A stretch of DNA of 64,000 nucleotides from Prado023 sp964418695 (GCA_964418695.1 CAYQMN010000008.1:62001-126000), one strand, 5' to 3'. Counted from the stretch's first letter, positions 16,849 to 27,000 are shown. Translations and numbers: made by a program. Notes: generated by a model not told the origin, from the sequence alone.

Positions 16849-18275
16849 GCGCCCCCGAGCGAACCATCCGATTCCCAGGCGACTTCTGGTGGGGTGCAGC
16901 AACGTCCGGGCCGCAGGCAGAGGGCCGGTTCGCCAAGCCGCGGGCCAACGTCTTCGACCGGTGGTACGACCTGGCACCAGGCGACTTCTACGGTCAGGTC
17001 GGCCCGGACGTGGCGTCCAACTTCTACAACAGCTACATCTGCGACATCGACATGCTGCGCGAAGTCGGGCTGAACTCGCTGCGCATCTCGGTCCAGTGGA
17101 CGCGCCTGATCGCCGACTTCGAAACCGGAGCCCTGGACCAGGACGGCGTGAGCTTCTACCACCGGGTCATCGATGCTCTGCATGAGGCAGGCATCCGCCC
17201 GGTGCTCAACCTGCACCACTTCGACATGCCGGCCCAGCTGCTCGACCGGTACGGCGGCTGGGAGTCCAAGCACGTGGTCGAGCGCTACGCCGACTACGCC
17301 GAAGCGGCCTTCCGGCAGTTCGGCGACAAGGTGGCTGACTGGTTCACCTTCAACGAGCCCATGGTCATCGTCGACGGCGGCTACCTCTACCAGTTCCACC
17401 ACCCCAAGGTGGTGGACGGGCGCAAGGCGGTGCAGGTGGCGTACAACGTCGCGCTCGCCTCGGCCAAGGCCATCGAGCGGTTCACGGGACTGTCCGGGCT
17501 GCACCCGCAGGCGCGGATCGGGTCGATCCTGAACCTGACCCCCTCCTACCCTGCCTCGGACGACGCCGAGGACCTGGCGGCCGGCACCTTCTCGGACCTC
17601 TGGTGCAACCGGCTCTTCCTCGACTCGGCGGTGCGCGGTTCCTTCCCGGACGAGCTCGTGGAGGTCCTGGACCGGGATGGTGTGCTGTGGTCGAGCACCC
17701 CGGACGAACTTGCCTGCATCGCCGCCCACACCATCCAGGTGCTGGGCGTGAACTACTACCACCCGCACCGGGTGTCCCGGCCCGACATCTCGCCGGACAG
17801 CCTGACTGTCGACTGGATGCCCGGACGCTACTTCGCCGACTACGAGATGCCCGGGCGGCGGATGAACGTGGACAAGGGTTGGGAGATCTATCCCCAGGCC
17901 TTGTATGACATCGGCCGTTCGATCCGCGAGGACTACGGCAACATCGCCTGGTTCGTCTCGGAGAACGGCATCGGGGTCTCCCGCGAGGAGCGGTACCTCG
18001 GCGAGGACGGGGTCATCGCCGACGACTACCGAATCCGGTTCATGCAGGAGCATCTCTACTGGCTGCATCGCGCCCTCGAGGAGGGCTCGAACTGCTTCGG
18101 CTACCACGTCTGGACCGGTATCGACTGCTGGTCCTGGGGCAACGCGTACCGCAACCGCTATGGCCTGATCTCCAATGACATCCACACGCAGATCAAGACC
18201 ATCAAGAAGTCCGGGCGCTGGTTCCGGGAGGTATCACGCGACGGCGTGGTGCCGATTCCGTCTGACCTCGGTTGA
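16845..18275 (+). CDS. GH1 6-phospho-beta-glucosidase
   Basis: This glycoside hydrolase of family 1 has 476 residues. It shows the acid/base Glu171 in WFTFNEPMV, the nucleophile Glu373 in VSENGIG and the start GDFWWGAATSGPQAEG. Near the C-terminus WSWGNAYRNRYGLI takes the place of the Ser/Lys/Tyr loop that binds the 6-phosphate in phospho-beta-glucosidases, here with Arg instead of Lys. With the Lac-type PTS it probably cleaves a 6-phospho-beta-glycoside in the cytoplasm. A fragment of another GH1 gene lies at 9127. Coupled to EIIA by a 4 bp overlap. Confidence 0.92.
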   Translation: MSAPERTIRFPGDFWWGAATSGPQAEGRFAKPRANVFDRWYDLAPGDFYGQVGPDVASNFYNSYICDIDMLREVGLNSLRISVQWTRLIADFETGALDQDGVSFYHRVIDALHEAGIRPVLNLHHFDMPAQLLDRYGGWESKHVVERYADYAEAAFRQFGDKVADWFTFNEPMVIVDGGYLYQFHHPKVVDGRKAVQVAYNVALASAKAIERFTGLSGLHPQARIGSILNLTPSYPASDDAEDLAAGTFSDLWCNRLFLDSAVRGSFPDELVEVLDRDGVLWSSTPDELACIAAHTIQVLGVNYYHPHRVSRPDISPDSLTVDWMPGRYFADYEMPGRRMNVDKGWEIYPQALYDIGRSIREDYGNIAWFVSENGIGVSREERYLGEDGVIADDYRIRFMQEHLYWLHRALEEGSNCFGYHVWTGIDCWSWGNAYRNRYGLISNDIHTQIKTIKKSGRWFREVSRDGVVPIPSDLG

Positions 18276-18373
18276 GGCATGAGTCGCACCCCCGCGTCCA
18301 CGGCATTCCAGGCCTGCGACTGTTCCTCGCAGCGCGCGGCAATCGAAGCTCGCCGGCACCCAGGGCGCATCAG

Positions 18374-19336
18374 ATGACTGAGCCCTTGTTCCTCGAGCCC
18401 TCATACCACCCACGGATCTGGGGCGGCCGGCGCTTGGAGTCCGTGTTGGGCTATCGGGGGATGCCTGAGGGCCCGATCGGAGAGGCGTGGGGGATATCCG
18501 CTCATCCCCACGGCCCGAGCCGGATTCGGGGCGGACGGTACGACGGCCGAACGCTGCCCGACATCTGGGAGAGCGAGCCGGCGCTCTTCGGTTCCCCGCT
18601 GGACCGTCACTTCCCGCTCCTCGTCAAGTTCCTCGACGCCCGGGATTGGCTCTCGGTCCAGGTGCACCCGAACAACGCGGAAGCCGTCGAGTTGGAGGGG
18701 GTGCCCTTGGGCAAGACGGAGTGCTGGTACGTGATCGCAGCTGACCCAGGGGCCGAACTGATCCTCGGGCACAACGCGAGCGACCCCGCAGAGCTCAGCG
18801 ACCAGATCGACTCGGCCTCCTGGGATCAGCTGCTCCTGCGCCGTCCGGTCCAAGCCGGTGACTTCGTCTACGTGCCCAGCGGCACCATTCACGCCGTAGG
18901 CCCGGGGATGCTCATCTGCGAGGTTCAACAGAACTGCGACACGACGTACCGCGTCTACGACTTCGACCGACGGGACGCGTCAGGGCACCTGCGAGAGCTG
19001 CATCTTGAGAAGGCGAAGCGAGTGCTGGTGGCCCCCTACGACCGGCACACGACGGACACCGCGGAACAACCAGCTAACCGTCCAGGCGGGCGCCGTCAGA
19101 TGCTGGTGCAAGGCGAGTTCTTCTCCGTCGTGAAGCACTCCGTGTACGGGGACAACTACGTCCTCGATCCCTGCGCCTACCAGCTCATGGTGGTGACTGC
19201 CGGGTCCGGGGTCGCCGCCTGCGCTGGCGTCGAGTACACCGTCGGCGCCGGGGACAACCTCATCCTGCCCGTGGGCTGCGATCTCAGCTTGTCGGGGCGG
19301 CTCGACATCATCGGCGCGTGCCCAGCAGCCGGGTAG
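18374..19336 (+). CDS. manA: Mannose-6-phosphate isomerase, class I
   Basis: This zinc enzyme of 320 residues interconverts mannose-6-phosphate and fructose-6-phosphate. The short bacterial form is seen, with zinc ligands Gln96 and His98 in SVQVHPNN, Glu116 in GKTECW and His173 in GTIHAVG. ATG 18374 gives MTEPLFLEPSYHPRIWGG, typical for the family; the open frame extends to a TTG at 18272 but that part is unlike relatives. It is the last gene of the PTS operon and suggests that the imported sugar yields mannose-6-phosphate, or that the cell links it to fructose-6-phosphate. Confidence 0.93.
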   Translation: MTEPLFLEPSYHPRIWGGRRLESVLGYRGMPEGPIGEAWGISAHPHGPSRIRGGRYDGRTLPDIWESEPALFGSPLDRHFPLLVKFLDARDWLSVQVHPNNAEAVELEGVPLGKTECWYVIAADPGAELILGHNASDPAELSDQIDSASWDQLLLRRPVQAGDFVYVPSGTIHAVGPGMLICEVQQNCDTTYRVYDFDRRDASGHLRELHLEKAKRVLVAPYDRHTTDTAEQPANRPGGRRQMLVQGEFFSVVKHSVYGDNYVLDPCAYQLMVVTAGSGVAACAGVEYTVGAGDNLILPVGCDLSLSGRLDIIGACPAAG

Positions 19337-19629
19337 GGGGTCGGGCTTGCCAGCGGGCCGGCTGTCACCGGTAGGCGCGCCTGGGACGCGCACTCCACTG
19401 CGCCGGTTCCCGTGCTGGCTCGCAGGCGCCTCTCGAACGCTCCGACTGACCCGCCCCTTCCGACGCGAAGGGAGTATCAGCCCGTAGGTGGTCGCTGCCC
19501 GCGTGTGGTGGTGATCGCACCCCCACAGGCGCCCCATCGGGCAGGCCTGATCGGCGCCGTGGGTGTCAGCCTCGGATCGACGACCAGGGAGGTCCGCATG
19601 CGCAGAGCGCCTTCGCCTGAGGTCAGGTG

Positions 19630-20778
19630 ATGCACATGAGGGCCCGGCAAGATCGCGCACCCATCGAGCGCCCACTCTCACAGATCGAGTCGCCGGCTCG
19701 GTCACCCGGACCGGCGGCAGGTTTCGCCTTGGCACTCCAGCGCGGCGCGGGCAATCGGGCCGCCGTCATGTGGATCGCCTCGCGCCAGCGCCTGGCCACT
19801 TCCGGGCACGGCAGCCCGACGCCGACCCGGACGATCCTGCAGCGCTTCACCGAGGAGGACGTGAAGACCGCTGCGTGGCACGTCTGGGAAAGGAAGGGGA
19901 AGCCCCCGAATCAGAGCCCGGAGGATCAGGCTGCCGACTACGCACAGGCCCGGCGCCAACTCGAGGTCAAGGACCTGTTCTCCGCGGCTCTCGAGGCTCA
20001 GGACCCTGTCGCCAAGATCAAAGAGGCTCTTCAGGGCGCCTCAGCCACCGACAAGCGTGCCATCTGGTTCGACGCGCCGCTGATGGACCGCGCTCGGCAG
20101 AAGGTCGGTGACAACGAGTTCATGGCTCTGGTCGCCCTGCTGGGGGTTGCCCACAAGGGCACTGTGGAGCACAAGGCGGCCGCTGACGCCGACAAGCTCA
20201 TTCGCGACAAGCTGGGGCAGGAAGCTGCCACGGCCATCCGGGCGAACAAGACGGTCGAGGGCCAGGTGGCGATCCTCGACGACACGACGTGGGCCACGGT
20301 CTACGCCACCGAGTTCCCCCACGACACACAGGCTCAACAGCTCGAAACGAACGCCTTCGTGGCCACGAAGCATCCGGGTCGGCCGATCATTCTGCACAAG
20401 GACCGTGGGAACCCCGGGACGATCATCCACGAGGGCATCCACAAGTACTCGCACGATGCCGTGGGAGCCAAGAGCTGGAACCTTGACGAAGGGATGACCG
20501 AGTTCTTCACCCGGGAGCTGACGACACCTCTGGGAATCGCCCGAGCGAACTACGACGAGCAGTTCAAGCTGGTGGAGCAGCTGGTGGCCAAGGTGGGAAG
20601 GCCGCTCGTGGTGGGTGCCTACTTCGACGGCAAGATGTCCGAACTCCAGTTCACGTTCATCAAGATGATCGGCGGTGGGACGTTCGATCGCACCTTCGCG
20701 TCGTTCTGGACCGACTTCCTGACCAACCTGAACAATGACAGATTCGCCGCAGCGATCGGCGCCGTGAAGAACCTATGA
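19630..20778 (+). CDS. Putative zinc metalloprotease with LQRxAGNRA motif (injection-system cargo-like)
   Basis: This protein of 382 residues has an N-terminal LQRGAGNRAAV (37-47), a motif repeatedly found in proteins of extracellular contractile injection systems. A DUF2934-like segment follows (about 76-110: WHVWERKGKPPNQSPED). The C-terminal half has a zinc-protease motif, IIHEGIHKYSH with His267, Glu268 and His271, and a downstream DEGMTEFF whose Glu287 or Glu291 could be the third ligand. There is no signal peptide. ATG 19630 follows GAGGT at 19619-19623. The substrate is unknown. A toxin or effector role is inferred; no injection-system structural genes lie in the window. Confidence 0.7.
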   Translation: MHMRARQDRAPIERPLSQIESPARSPGPAAGFALALQRGAGNRAAVMWIASRQRLATSGHGSPTPTRTILQRFTEEDVKTAAWHVWERKGKPPNQSPEDQAADYAQARRQLEVKDLFSAALEAQDPVAKIKEALQGASATDKRAIWFDAPLMDRARQKVGDNEFMALVALLGVAHKGTVEHKAAADADKLIRDKLGQEAATAIRANKTVEGQVAILDDTTWATVYATEFPHDTQAQQLETNAFVATKHPGRPIILHKDRGNPGTIIHEGIHKYSHDAVGAKSWNLDEGMTEFFTRELTTPLGIARANYDEQFKLVEQLVAKVGRPLVVGAYFDGKMSELQFTFIKMIGGGTFDRTFASFWTDFLTNLNNDRFAAAIGAVKNL

Positions 20779-20796
20779 GACGCCGGTAGGAGTGAC

Positions 20797-21144
20797 ATGG
20801 CAGGCGACCAGGCTGAGCTGGGCAGGGCGAGGGCACTGCTCGGCCTCGATCGCGCGGAGAACGACCTCGAGCTGATGGAAGGCGAGGCCCGCACCGTCGA
20901 AGGTCTGGACGGTGTCCTCGCCTATCGTTCCCGCAGTCATGCCGTCGAGGTCGAGGTGCTGATGTTCAGCAGCTCGCGCCTGGCCGTTGCCGCCGGCGCA
21001 CAGCTGGCGCGATCCCTCGGAGAGATCCGGGATGTCGCCGTGGTGAATGGAGGGCTTCTCTTCCTCGGACACGCATCCGCTCACGACCCCGATGCACAAC
21101 GGCTCGTCGCGAGACTGGCCCAGGACTTCGCCGGCAAGGAGTAG
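20797..21144 (+). CDS. Small conserved-looking protein downstream of the metalloprotease
   Basis: This protein of 115 residues was not recognised. It begins 18 bp after the metalloprotease stop with a clear AGGAG ribosome site, so the two genes are probably co-transcribed. No signal peptide or membrane segment is seen; the sequence is mixed alpha/beta in character, with an Ala/Leu-rich helix near residues 60-76 (RLAVAAGAQLARSLGE) followed by VAVVNGGLLFLG. Its place suggests an immunity protein, chaperone or loading factor for the protease, but nothing in its sequence proves this. Confidence 0.65.
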   Translation: MAGDQAELGRARALLGLDRAENDLELMEGEARTVEGLDGVLAYRSRSHAVEVEVLMFSSSRLAVAAGAQLARSLGEIRDVAVVNGGLLFLGHASAHDPDAQRLVARLAQDFAGKE

Positions 21145-21181
21145 ACGGCAACCCGCGTCAAGGGCCGCACCGCTGAAAGGG

Positions 21182-21330
21182 ATGGACGCGGGCGACTTCC
21201 TCGACTCCCCGGAGGCGATTGCCGCCTCAAGGGTGCCACCGTCGACGACGCCCAGGACGACCCAAGCTCCCTGCTGACCGCGCTCGAGACTGTGTCCCGC
21301 GGGCTCAGGCTCGCGGGTCATCGCTCGTAG
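21182..21330 (+). pseudogene. Remnant of a HigA-like addiction-module antitoxin
   Basis: In one frame the sequence reads MDAGDFLDSPEAIAA, then after a one-base shift near 21228 LKGATVDDAQDDPSSLLTAL, then ETVSRGLRLAGHRS and a TAG. This matches the N-terminal pattern of HigA-like antidote proteins (LDtPEaIaaYL...DdP..l..AL..vaR) joined directly to their usual C-terminus (GLRL.a..). The central helix-turn-helix is missing. No toxin partner is visible. The call rests on about 45 residues and is tentative. Confidence 0.45.
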
Positions 21331-21584
21331 CTGCCCGTCCCGGGAATCCACCCCGCAACAACGCCTGGGCGGCCCGACGAGTCGACCTGTTGGCTGGAAC
21401 GTCCTCTCGGACGCGCCTCCTGGATCGGGATGCCGCCATGCTTGCGGTCGCGGGGATGGGCACGCCCGCGCGACGGCCCGGGCCGCCGCGCGGGGCCGAT
21501 CCCGGCCCGACGCCGGGCCGTCGCCCAGCGGAACCGGAGGGGCGCGCCGTCCGCGAAGTCCCCGCTTGCGCGACAGGAGTGCTC

Positions 21585-22454
21585 ATGGGTGCCGGTCAGG
21601 AGTCGTGGGGGATGTTCACCCCGCCGCAGATGGCGCAGGCCGCCGAGGACGCCGCGTACGCCAAGGCCACGAGCAAGCCGCTGAAGTCGTTCCTGCTCGG
21701 CCTGACCGGGGGCGCGTACATCGCCCTCGGGTTCGTCTTCTACACGACCACCCAGGTAGGCGCGGACGCCATGCCGTGGGGGGTCGCCAAGCTGATCGGC
21801 GGCATCGTGTTCTCCACCGGCCTGGCCCTGGTCGTGCTCACCGGCGCCGAGCTGTTCACATCCTCGACGCTCACCCTCACCGCGCGTGCCAGCGGACGCA
21901 TCACCTGGCGTCAGCTGCTCCTGAACTGGACGGTCGTCTACGGTGCCAACTTCCTGGGAGCGCTCACGATCGTCGGGCTGATCTTCGTCGGCGGGACCTG
22001 GCACAGCGCCGACGGCGGCTGGGGCGCGGTCGTGCTGAACACCTCGAACGCGAAGCTACATCACACCTTCGGCGAGGCGTTCACGCTGGGGATCCTGTGC
22101 AACCTGATGGTGTGCTTGGCGGTCTGGGCCGCCTACTCCGGTCGCACCACCACCGACAAGATCCTCGCCGTCACTCTGCCCATCGCCCTGTTCGTCTCCG
22201 CGGGCTTCGAGCACTCGATCGCCAACATGTTCATGGTGCCCCTGGGCATCCTCATCAAGAACAACGCCGACCCGGCGTTCTGGGCCAGCACCGGGCTGAA
22301 CCCGGCCGACTACGCCGACCTGACCATCCCCACCCTCGTCGTGCACAACCTGCTGCCCGTCACCCTGGGCAACATCGTCGGCGGCGGGGTCATGATCGGC
22401 ATCTTCTACTGGACGATCTTCCGCCACCTGGCCCGACCCAAGCTTCCCGCCTGA
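21585..22454 (+). CDS. focA: Formate/nitrite transporter (FocA/NirC family)
   Basis: This is a pentameric membrane channel for formate or related small anions, 289 residues with six membrane segments. Landmarks are the N-terminal helix FTPPQMAQAAEDAAYAKA, the gating slit region near GAELFTSSTLT (residues 86-96), and LCNLMVCLAVW and FEHSIANMF in the second half; the conserved central His must be confirmed by alignment. ATG 21585 follows AGGAG by five bases. No pyruvate formate-lyase or nitrite reductase gene is near, so formate versus nitrite cannot be decided. Confidence 0.92.
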   Translation: MGAGQESWGMFTPPQMAQAAEDAAYAKATSKPLKSFLLGLTGGAYIALGFVFYTTTQVGADAMPWGVAKLIGGIVFSTGLALVVLTGAELFTSSTLTLTARASGRITWRQLLLNWTVVYGANFLGALTIVGLIFVGGTWHSADGGWGAVVLNTSNAKLHHTFGEAFTLGILCNLMVCLAVWAAYSGRTTTDKILAVTLPIALFVSAGFEHSIANMFMVPLGILIKNNADPAFWASTGLNPADYADLTIPTLVVHNLLPVTLGNIVGGGVMIGIFYWTIFRHLARPKLPA

Positions 22455-22712
22455 CCCGCCGTCGGCCCCCCGCCTTCGTCCTGCTTGATGTCAGGAATCC
22501 GCGGGTGCCGGACAGAACTGTTCGGGCACGCGGGGGCGGGTCCGCGTGACTGATGGGGAGGATCGATGCGTATCCCACGTCTCGGCGTGCGCGCCGTGGC
22601 ATGTCCGCACACACCGAGGGGTGCAGTCGCTCAGGGTGGCGGTGGCCTGGGGCCTGTCCCGAACGTCTCCGCGGAACGACCCACCGCACCCGGGCCCACC
22701 GCCGCACGCCAA

Positions 22713-24026
22713 GTGGCCTCCCGGCGCAACCATCGCCCCATCCGCATGGGTGCGGCGATCACCGCCCTCGCGCTCCTGGCCGGTGGCTGCGGCTTCGGCG
22801 GGGCTGACCCGGACCCGACCGGACAGCCGCGGACGCCCAGCCCGAGCACCCATGCCACGCCCGCCTTCCATCAGGTCGCCCTCGCGGATGCCCAGGCCGC
22901 CGCCGACGTGGTCAACGCCTCGGACGCCTTCGGCCTGGACGTGCTGGCCGGCTCGGACCGCAGCGGGAACCTGGTGTTCTCCCCGGCGTCGGCGGTCGTG
23001 GCGCTGGCCATGCTCGGCGAGGGCGCCACGAACGCCGGGGCCAGCGAGCTCGACGCGCTGCTGGGCAGCTCGGGGGATCGGCGCAGCGAGGCGGTCAACG
23101 CCCTGTCCGGGCTGCTCACGAAGCTCGACGGCGACCCCGCCAGCCTCGACGACGACGACCTGCCTGCCCGACCTCTGCTCCACCTGGCGAACAACATCGT
23201 GCTCGACGACCAGGCGCACCCGCTGGGCACCTACCTGGACCGCTTGACCCAGTTCTACGACACGGGCGTGCAGGTGACCGACCTCGGCACCGAGCAGGGT
23301 GGCAAGGTCCTGGACGCCTGGGTCCGCGAGCACACCGGCGGGCGCATCCACGAGTCGGGGATCGAGCCCGACCCGTCCCTCTACCTGGTGCTGCAGAACG
23401 CGATCCTGCTCGCGGCGCGCTGGCAGGAGGAGTTCGATCCGAACGTCACGGTCACCTCGGAGTTCACCTCGTCGACCGGCCAGACCGAGACTGCACACCT
23501 CATGTCCGGTCGCCGCCGCATCGCGTACGCGAAGGCGCACGGCTGGGCCGCGATCGAGCTGCCGTACCGCAAGGGGCTGGCCGCCAGGTTCGTCCTCCCG
23601 CCGGTCGGCACCGACCCGGCGGCGCTCGACGCCACGACCATGTCCGCGCTCGACGACGCGCTCGACGACGCGACGCCCAGCACGGTGGACGTGGCCCTGC
23701 CCCGGTTCGACGTCACGGCGACGATCGACCTCGGTGACGCCCTGCGCGCACAGGGGCTGACCGCGATCTTCGACCCCGGCACCCGACCGCTCGAGCGGAT
23801 CAGCACCGAGGCCCCGCTCTTCGTGGGTCAGGCCGTCCAACAGGCCACGATCACCGTCGGAGAGCAGGGCACGGTCGCCGCCGCGCTCACCGAGATCGCC
23901 GTCGCGATGAGTGCCCCACCGGCGCCCGATCACTCGTTCGTCGCCAACCGGCCGTTCCTCATGGTCGTCCAGGAGAGCACCACGGGCTGGGACCTGTTCC
24001 AGACGGTCGTGCGCAGCGTCGAGTAG
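22713..24026 (+). CDS. Serpin-family protease inhibitor, predicted lipoprotein
   Basis: This is a bacterial serpin of about 437 residues. From GTG 22713 the protein begins with a basic stretch, a hydrophobic segment and the lipobox LAGGC, so it would be lipid-anchored on the outer face of the membrane. The serpin fold is shown by NLVFSPASAVVALAMLGEGA, the hinge GTVAAALTEIAVA and the C-terminal signature FVANRPFLMVVQ. The loop between them (about AMSAPPAPDHS) is the reactive-centre region. A strong ribosome site precedes ATG 22566 in the same frame, which would add 49 residues ahead of the signal; the true start is open. Targets are unknown; the metalloprotease nearby is not a typical serpin target. 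Confidence 0.85.
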   Translation: MASRRNHRPIRMGAAITALALLAGGCGFGGADPDPTGQPRTPSPSTHATPAFHQVALADAQAAADVVNASDAFGLDVLAGSDRSGNLVFSPASAVVALAMLGEGATNAGASELDALLGSSGDRRSEAVNALSGLLTKLDGDPASLDDDDLPARPLLHLANNIVLDDQAHPLGTYLDRLTQFYDTGVQVTDLGTEQGGKVLDAWVREHTGGRIHESGIEPDPSLYLVLQNAILLAARWQEEFDPNVTVTSEFTSSTGQTETAHLMSGRRRIAYAKAHGWAAIELPYRKGLAARFVLPPVGTDPAALDATTMSALDDALDDATPSTVDVALPRFDVTATIDLGDALRAQGLTAIFDPGTRPLERISTEAPLFVGQAVQQATITVGEQGTVAAALTEIAVAMSAPPAPDHSFVANRPFLMVVQESTTGWDLFQTVVRSVE

Positions 24027-24065
24027 CCCGGTCTCGCAGCCGGGTTCCGGCCATCTCGCACACCC

Positions 24066-27000
24066 GTGGAAGGGGATCGGTGTGACCCGCATGCCGCAGC
24101 AGCCCTGCTCCTTGCTGAGAGCCCAGCTGCTTCGGCTGCCCTCCCGACATCCTCGATGCAGAGCACCGGCCACGCCGCGACAGGGGCATCGATGCGACGG
24201 CACGCTGTTGGCGTGGCGGACGAGCTGCGGATACCGACTTCGGCGACGAGGCAAGCTCCAGAGGCCTCCTCGGCGCAGTCTGAGGACGACTTCGCGGTCG
24301 AGTCGGACCAATTCGAGGATGAGGCTGGGGTTGAGGCGGAGGCGGAGGCGGAGGCTGGGGCGCCGACCGCGGCCCCCGAGCGGGGAGCCGGACGGCAGTC
24401 CTCCCAGGCTCCGGGGCCCGCTCCGGCCGCACGCCCTGCGTCCCGTGCCCTGACCGGCTCGGTCGCGTCGGTCGTGGACCGATTCCGCTCCCAGCGGGTT
24501 CCGGTCACCGCGCTGATCGACGGCCTGCTCGAGCTGCACGGCGATCAGTACCTGTCCTCCTGGCAGTGGAGCCGGCCGGCCTGGCCTGATGATGCTGTCA
24601 TCCAGCCTGTCGACCGCTGGACCGAGGAGCTGTTGGCCATCGTCGACGCGCCGACCGTGTTCGGCCGCTTGGCGATCCTCGGTTGGTCCCTCCTGGACGA
24701 CCGGGTCGCTGCCGCCGCGCAGGCCAGTGGCATGCTCGCCGGGATCGCGCGCGGCATCACCCCCACCGCCCGAGAGTTCCTCCGGCCGGAGGGCTTGCGC
24801 CTGCTTCGGCGCCGTGCCCCGTGGGTCGCCCTGACCATCGACGAGCTGCCGCCGGCCCAGGAGCTGCTCGGGGTCGAGGGAGCCGGAGCGGTGGGTCCGA
24901 TCGCCGTGGCCCCTCCGCCGCCGGGCGCAGCCGACGCGATCGGGCACTGGGCGGTCGCCTACGGAGGGCAGGTCCACGTCGGCAAGGGCGCCAGCTCGCG
25001 ACGAGCGTTCCCGGAGCAGGCGGAGGACTCGGTGAAGGCTCTGGGGTGGTCCACTGACCAGCGCCTGCACGTCATGTCGGCCTTCGCTGGCCTCATCCTG
25101 GTCGCCCCGGACACCCTGGACCTGGAGGTCCGACCCGAGTGGGGACGGCTCTCCAGGGCCATGGTGTCGCGTGACGGCATCGCCACGACCCCGGATGCCG
25201 GACCCGGTCTCCTGCACTGGGGTGCGCCCGACGGAGACCCCGTACCCCTGCCTGAGCTGGGCAACCCATCAGGTGCGCTCGTCGCGGTGGCCGGAGACCG
25301 CGTTGCTGCCCTGTGTGACGGCTGGCTCTGGTTCGGCGGCCCCGGCAAGGAGTGGTCAGAACAGCCCTTCTTCGACCGCACGACGACAGTGGTCACCGCA
25401 ACCGACGACCACGTGGTGCTCGGCAACGAGAAGGGCGAGGTCCAGCTGATCCCTTGGGAGGAGTCGGCCAGGAAGGCCTGGCGACCAGTCTCACTTCGAG
25501 TGCTGGACGGGCCGATCACGCAGGTGGCTGGCAGCAGTCGCATGGCGGTCGTCGCCTCGGACCAGGAGCTCGCAGTGGTGTCGGGGGCGGGGCTGATCGG
25601 CCGCTGGACCCTGCACGCCGAAGGCTGGGGGCTCGACGAGTCAGAGCACCCGGCCCCTCGCGTCGAGCGGATCCATGGTGTCGCCCTGAGCCACGACGGT
25701 GCGATCGTGGCCGTTGCCGGGTACCCGCTCGGGCTGCGCTTCTGGCGGGTCGACGTGAGCCCGGAGGTGCGCCTGACCAGCTACTCGGCTGACACGCCGG
25801 AGGGCGAGGACCACCTGGGGATCCTTCCCACGGTCGATGCCTTGGCCGCGATCGTGGTCGCTCGCGCGGTCCAGCCGCCGCTGTCGGTGGGCCTGTTCGG
25901 CGCCTGGGGGTCCGGGAAGTCGTTCTTCATGCGTCGGCTCGAAGAGCGCGTGGCCGAGCTCAGCCGAGAGGCGCACGATTCAGGGCGAGCCCAGGCCGCG
26001 CTGTGGGCGTGGCGCAACGTGCGTCAGGTCCGCTTCAACGCGTGGCACTACGCGGCCGCCGACGTCTGGGCAGGTCTGCTGGAGCAGCTCGTGAGCCAGC
26101 TGGCTCGACCCGCCGGGGCCCGCGTGACCCCGCTCACGCTTCCGCTCGAGCTTGAGAACCTGCAGAAGACACGCATCCAGTTGCTCGCGGGAGAACTCGA
26201 GCGGGCCGAGAAGACGCAGACGGACCTCAACACCGCTGCTCACAACCTGGCGGATGCGCAGACGAAGGTGCAGAAGGTCGCGCACGAGGTCATCGTCGCC
26301 CAAGCATCGGCTCGCGCGGACGCGGCGAAGCGACCTCGCGAGGTCTTGGCCCGAGCGACAGTGGATGAGCTGGACAAAGCCTTGACCAGCGCCGGTCTAC
26401 CCAAACTCGGCGGCTCGCTTGAGCAGACCCTTGACGACATTCGCCAGGCACGGCGGTCGGTCATTGCCGCGGCCGTCCGCGCCAAGCGGCCCGACCGGCG
26501 GAGGCTGGGGCTGGCTCTGGTGCTGCTGCTCGTGGCTGGGGTGGTGGTGGCTTGGACCCTTGAGCGCCTCGATGTCGACCTGGCCGGGCTCTTTGGACTG
26601 TTGGCCTCGGTGCTGGCGGCTGTGGCCGGTGGGGCGCGCTGGCTGTCCACCACGGCAGACGAAGTGAAGAACCGGCTGGACGATGCCGAGACGAAGGCGC
26701 TGGAGGTGCAGGCCGACCTCCAGGAAAAGCTCGAGAAATCGAGGGAGGACGTCCTGACGAAGGTCAATACCCTGGGGCAGGCCCGAGAGGAGCGAGACGA
26801 GGCTCGCCGGGCAGTGGCCGATGCCGAGACGAGGCTGAGGACGCAGACGCCCGGTGGCCTGCTTGCCGAGTACCTCGAGGGCCGCTCCGAGGCCGATGAC
26901 TACCGGAGCATGCTGGGTCTGATCGGGACGGTGCGCCGCGACCTCCAGGTCATCTCGGACGCCGTCGAGCTGAACAACGGGGAACTCTCCCGGGACCCGG

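Noticed and set aside
22491..25217. 908-residue open frame on the minus strand
   Set aside because: It runs antisense to the serpin and the KAP gene, is Arg/Gly-rich and has no ribosome site or domain.
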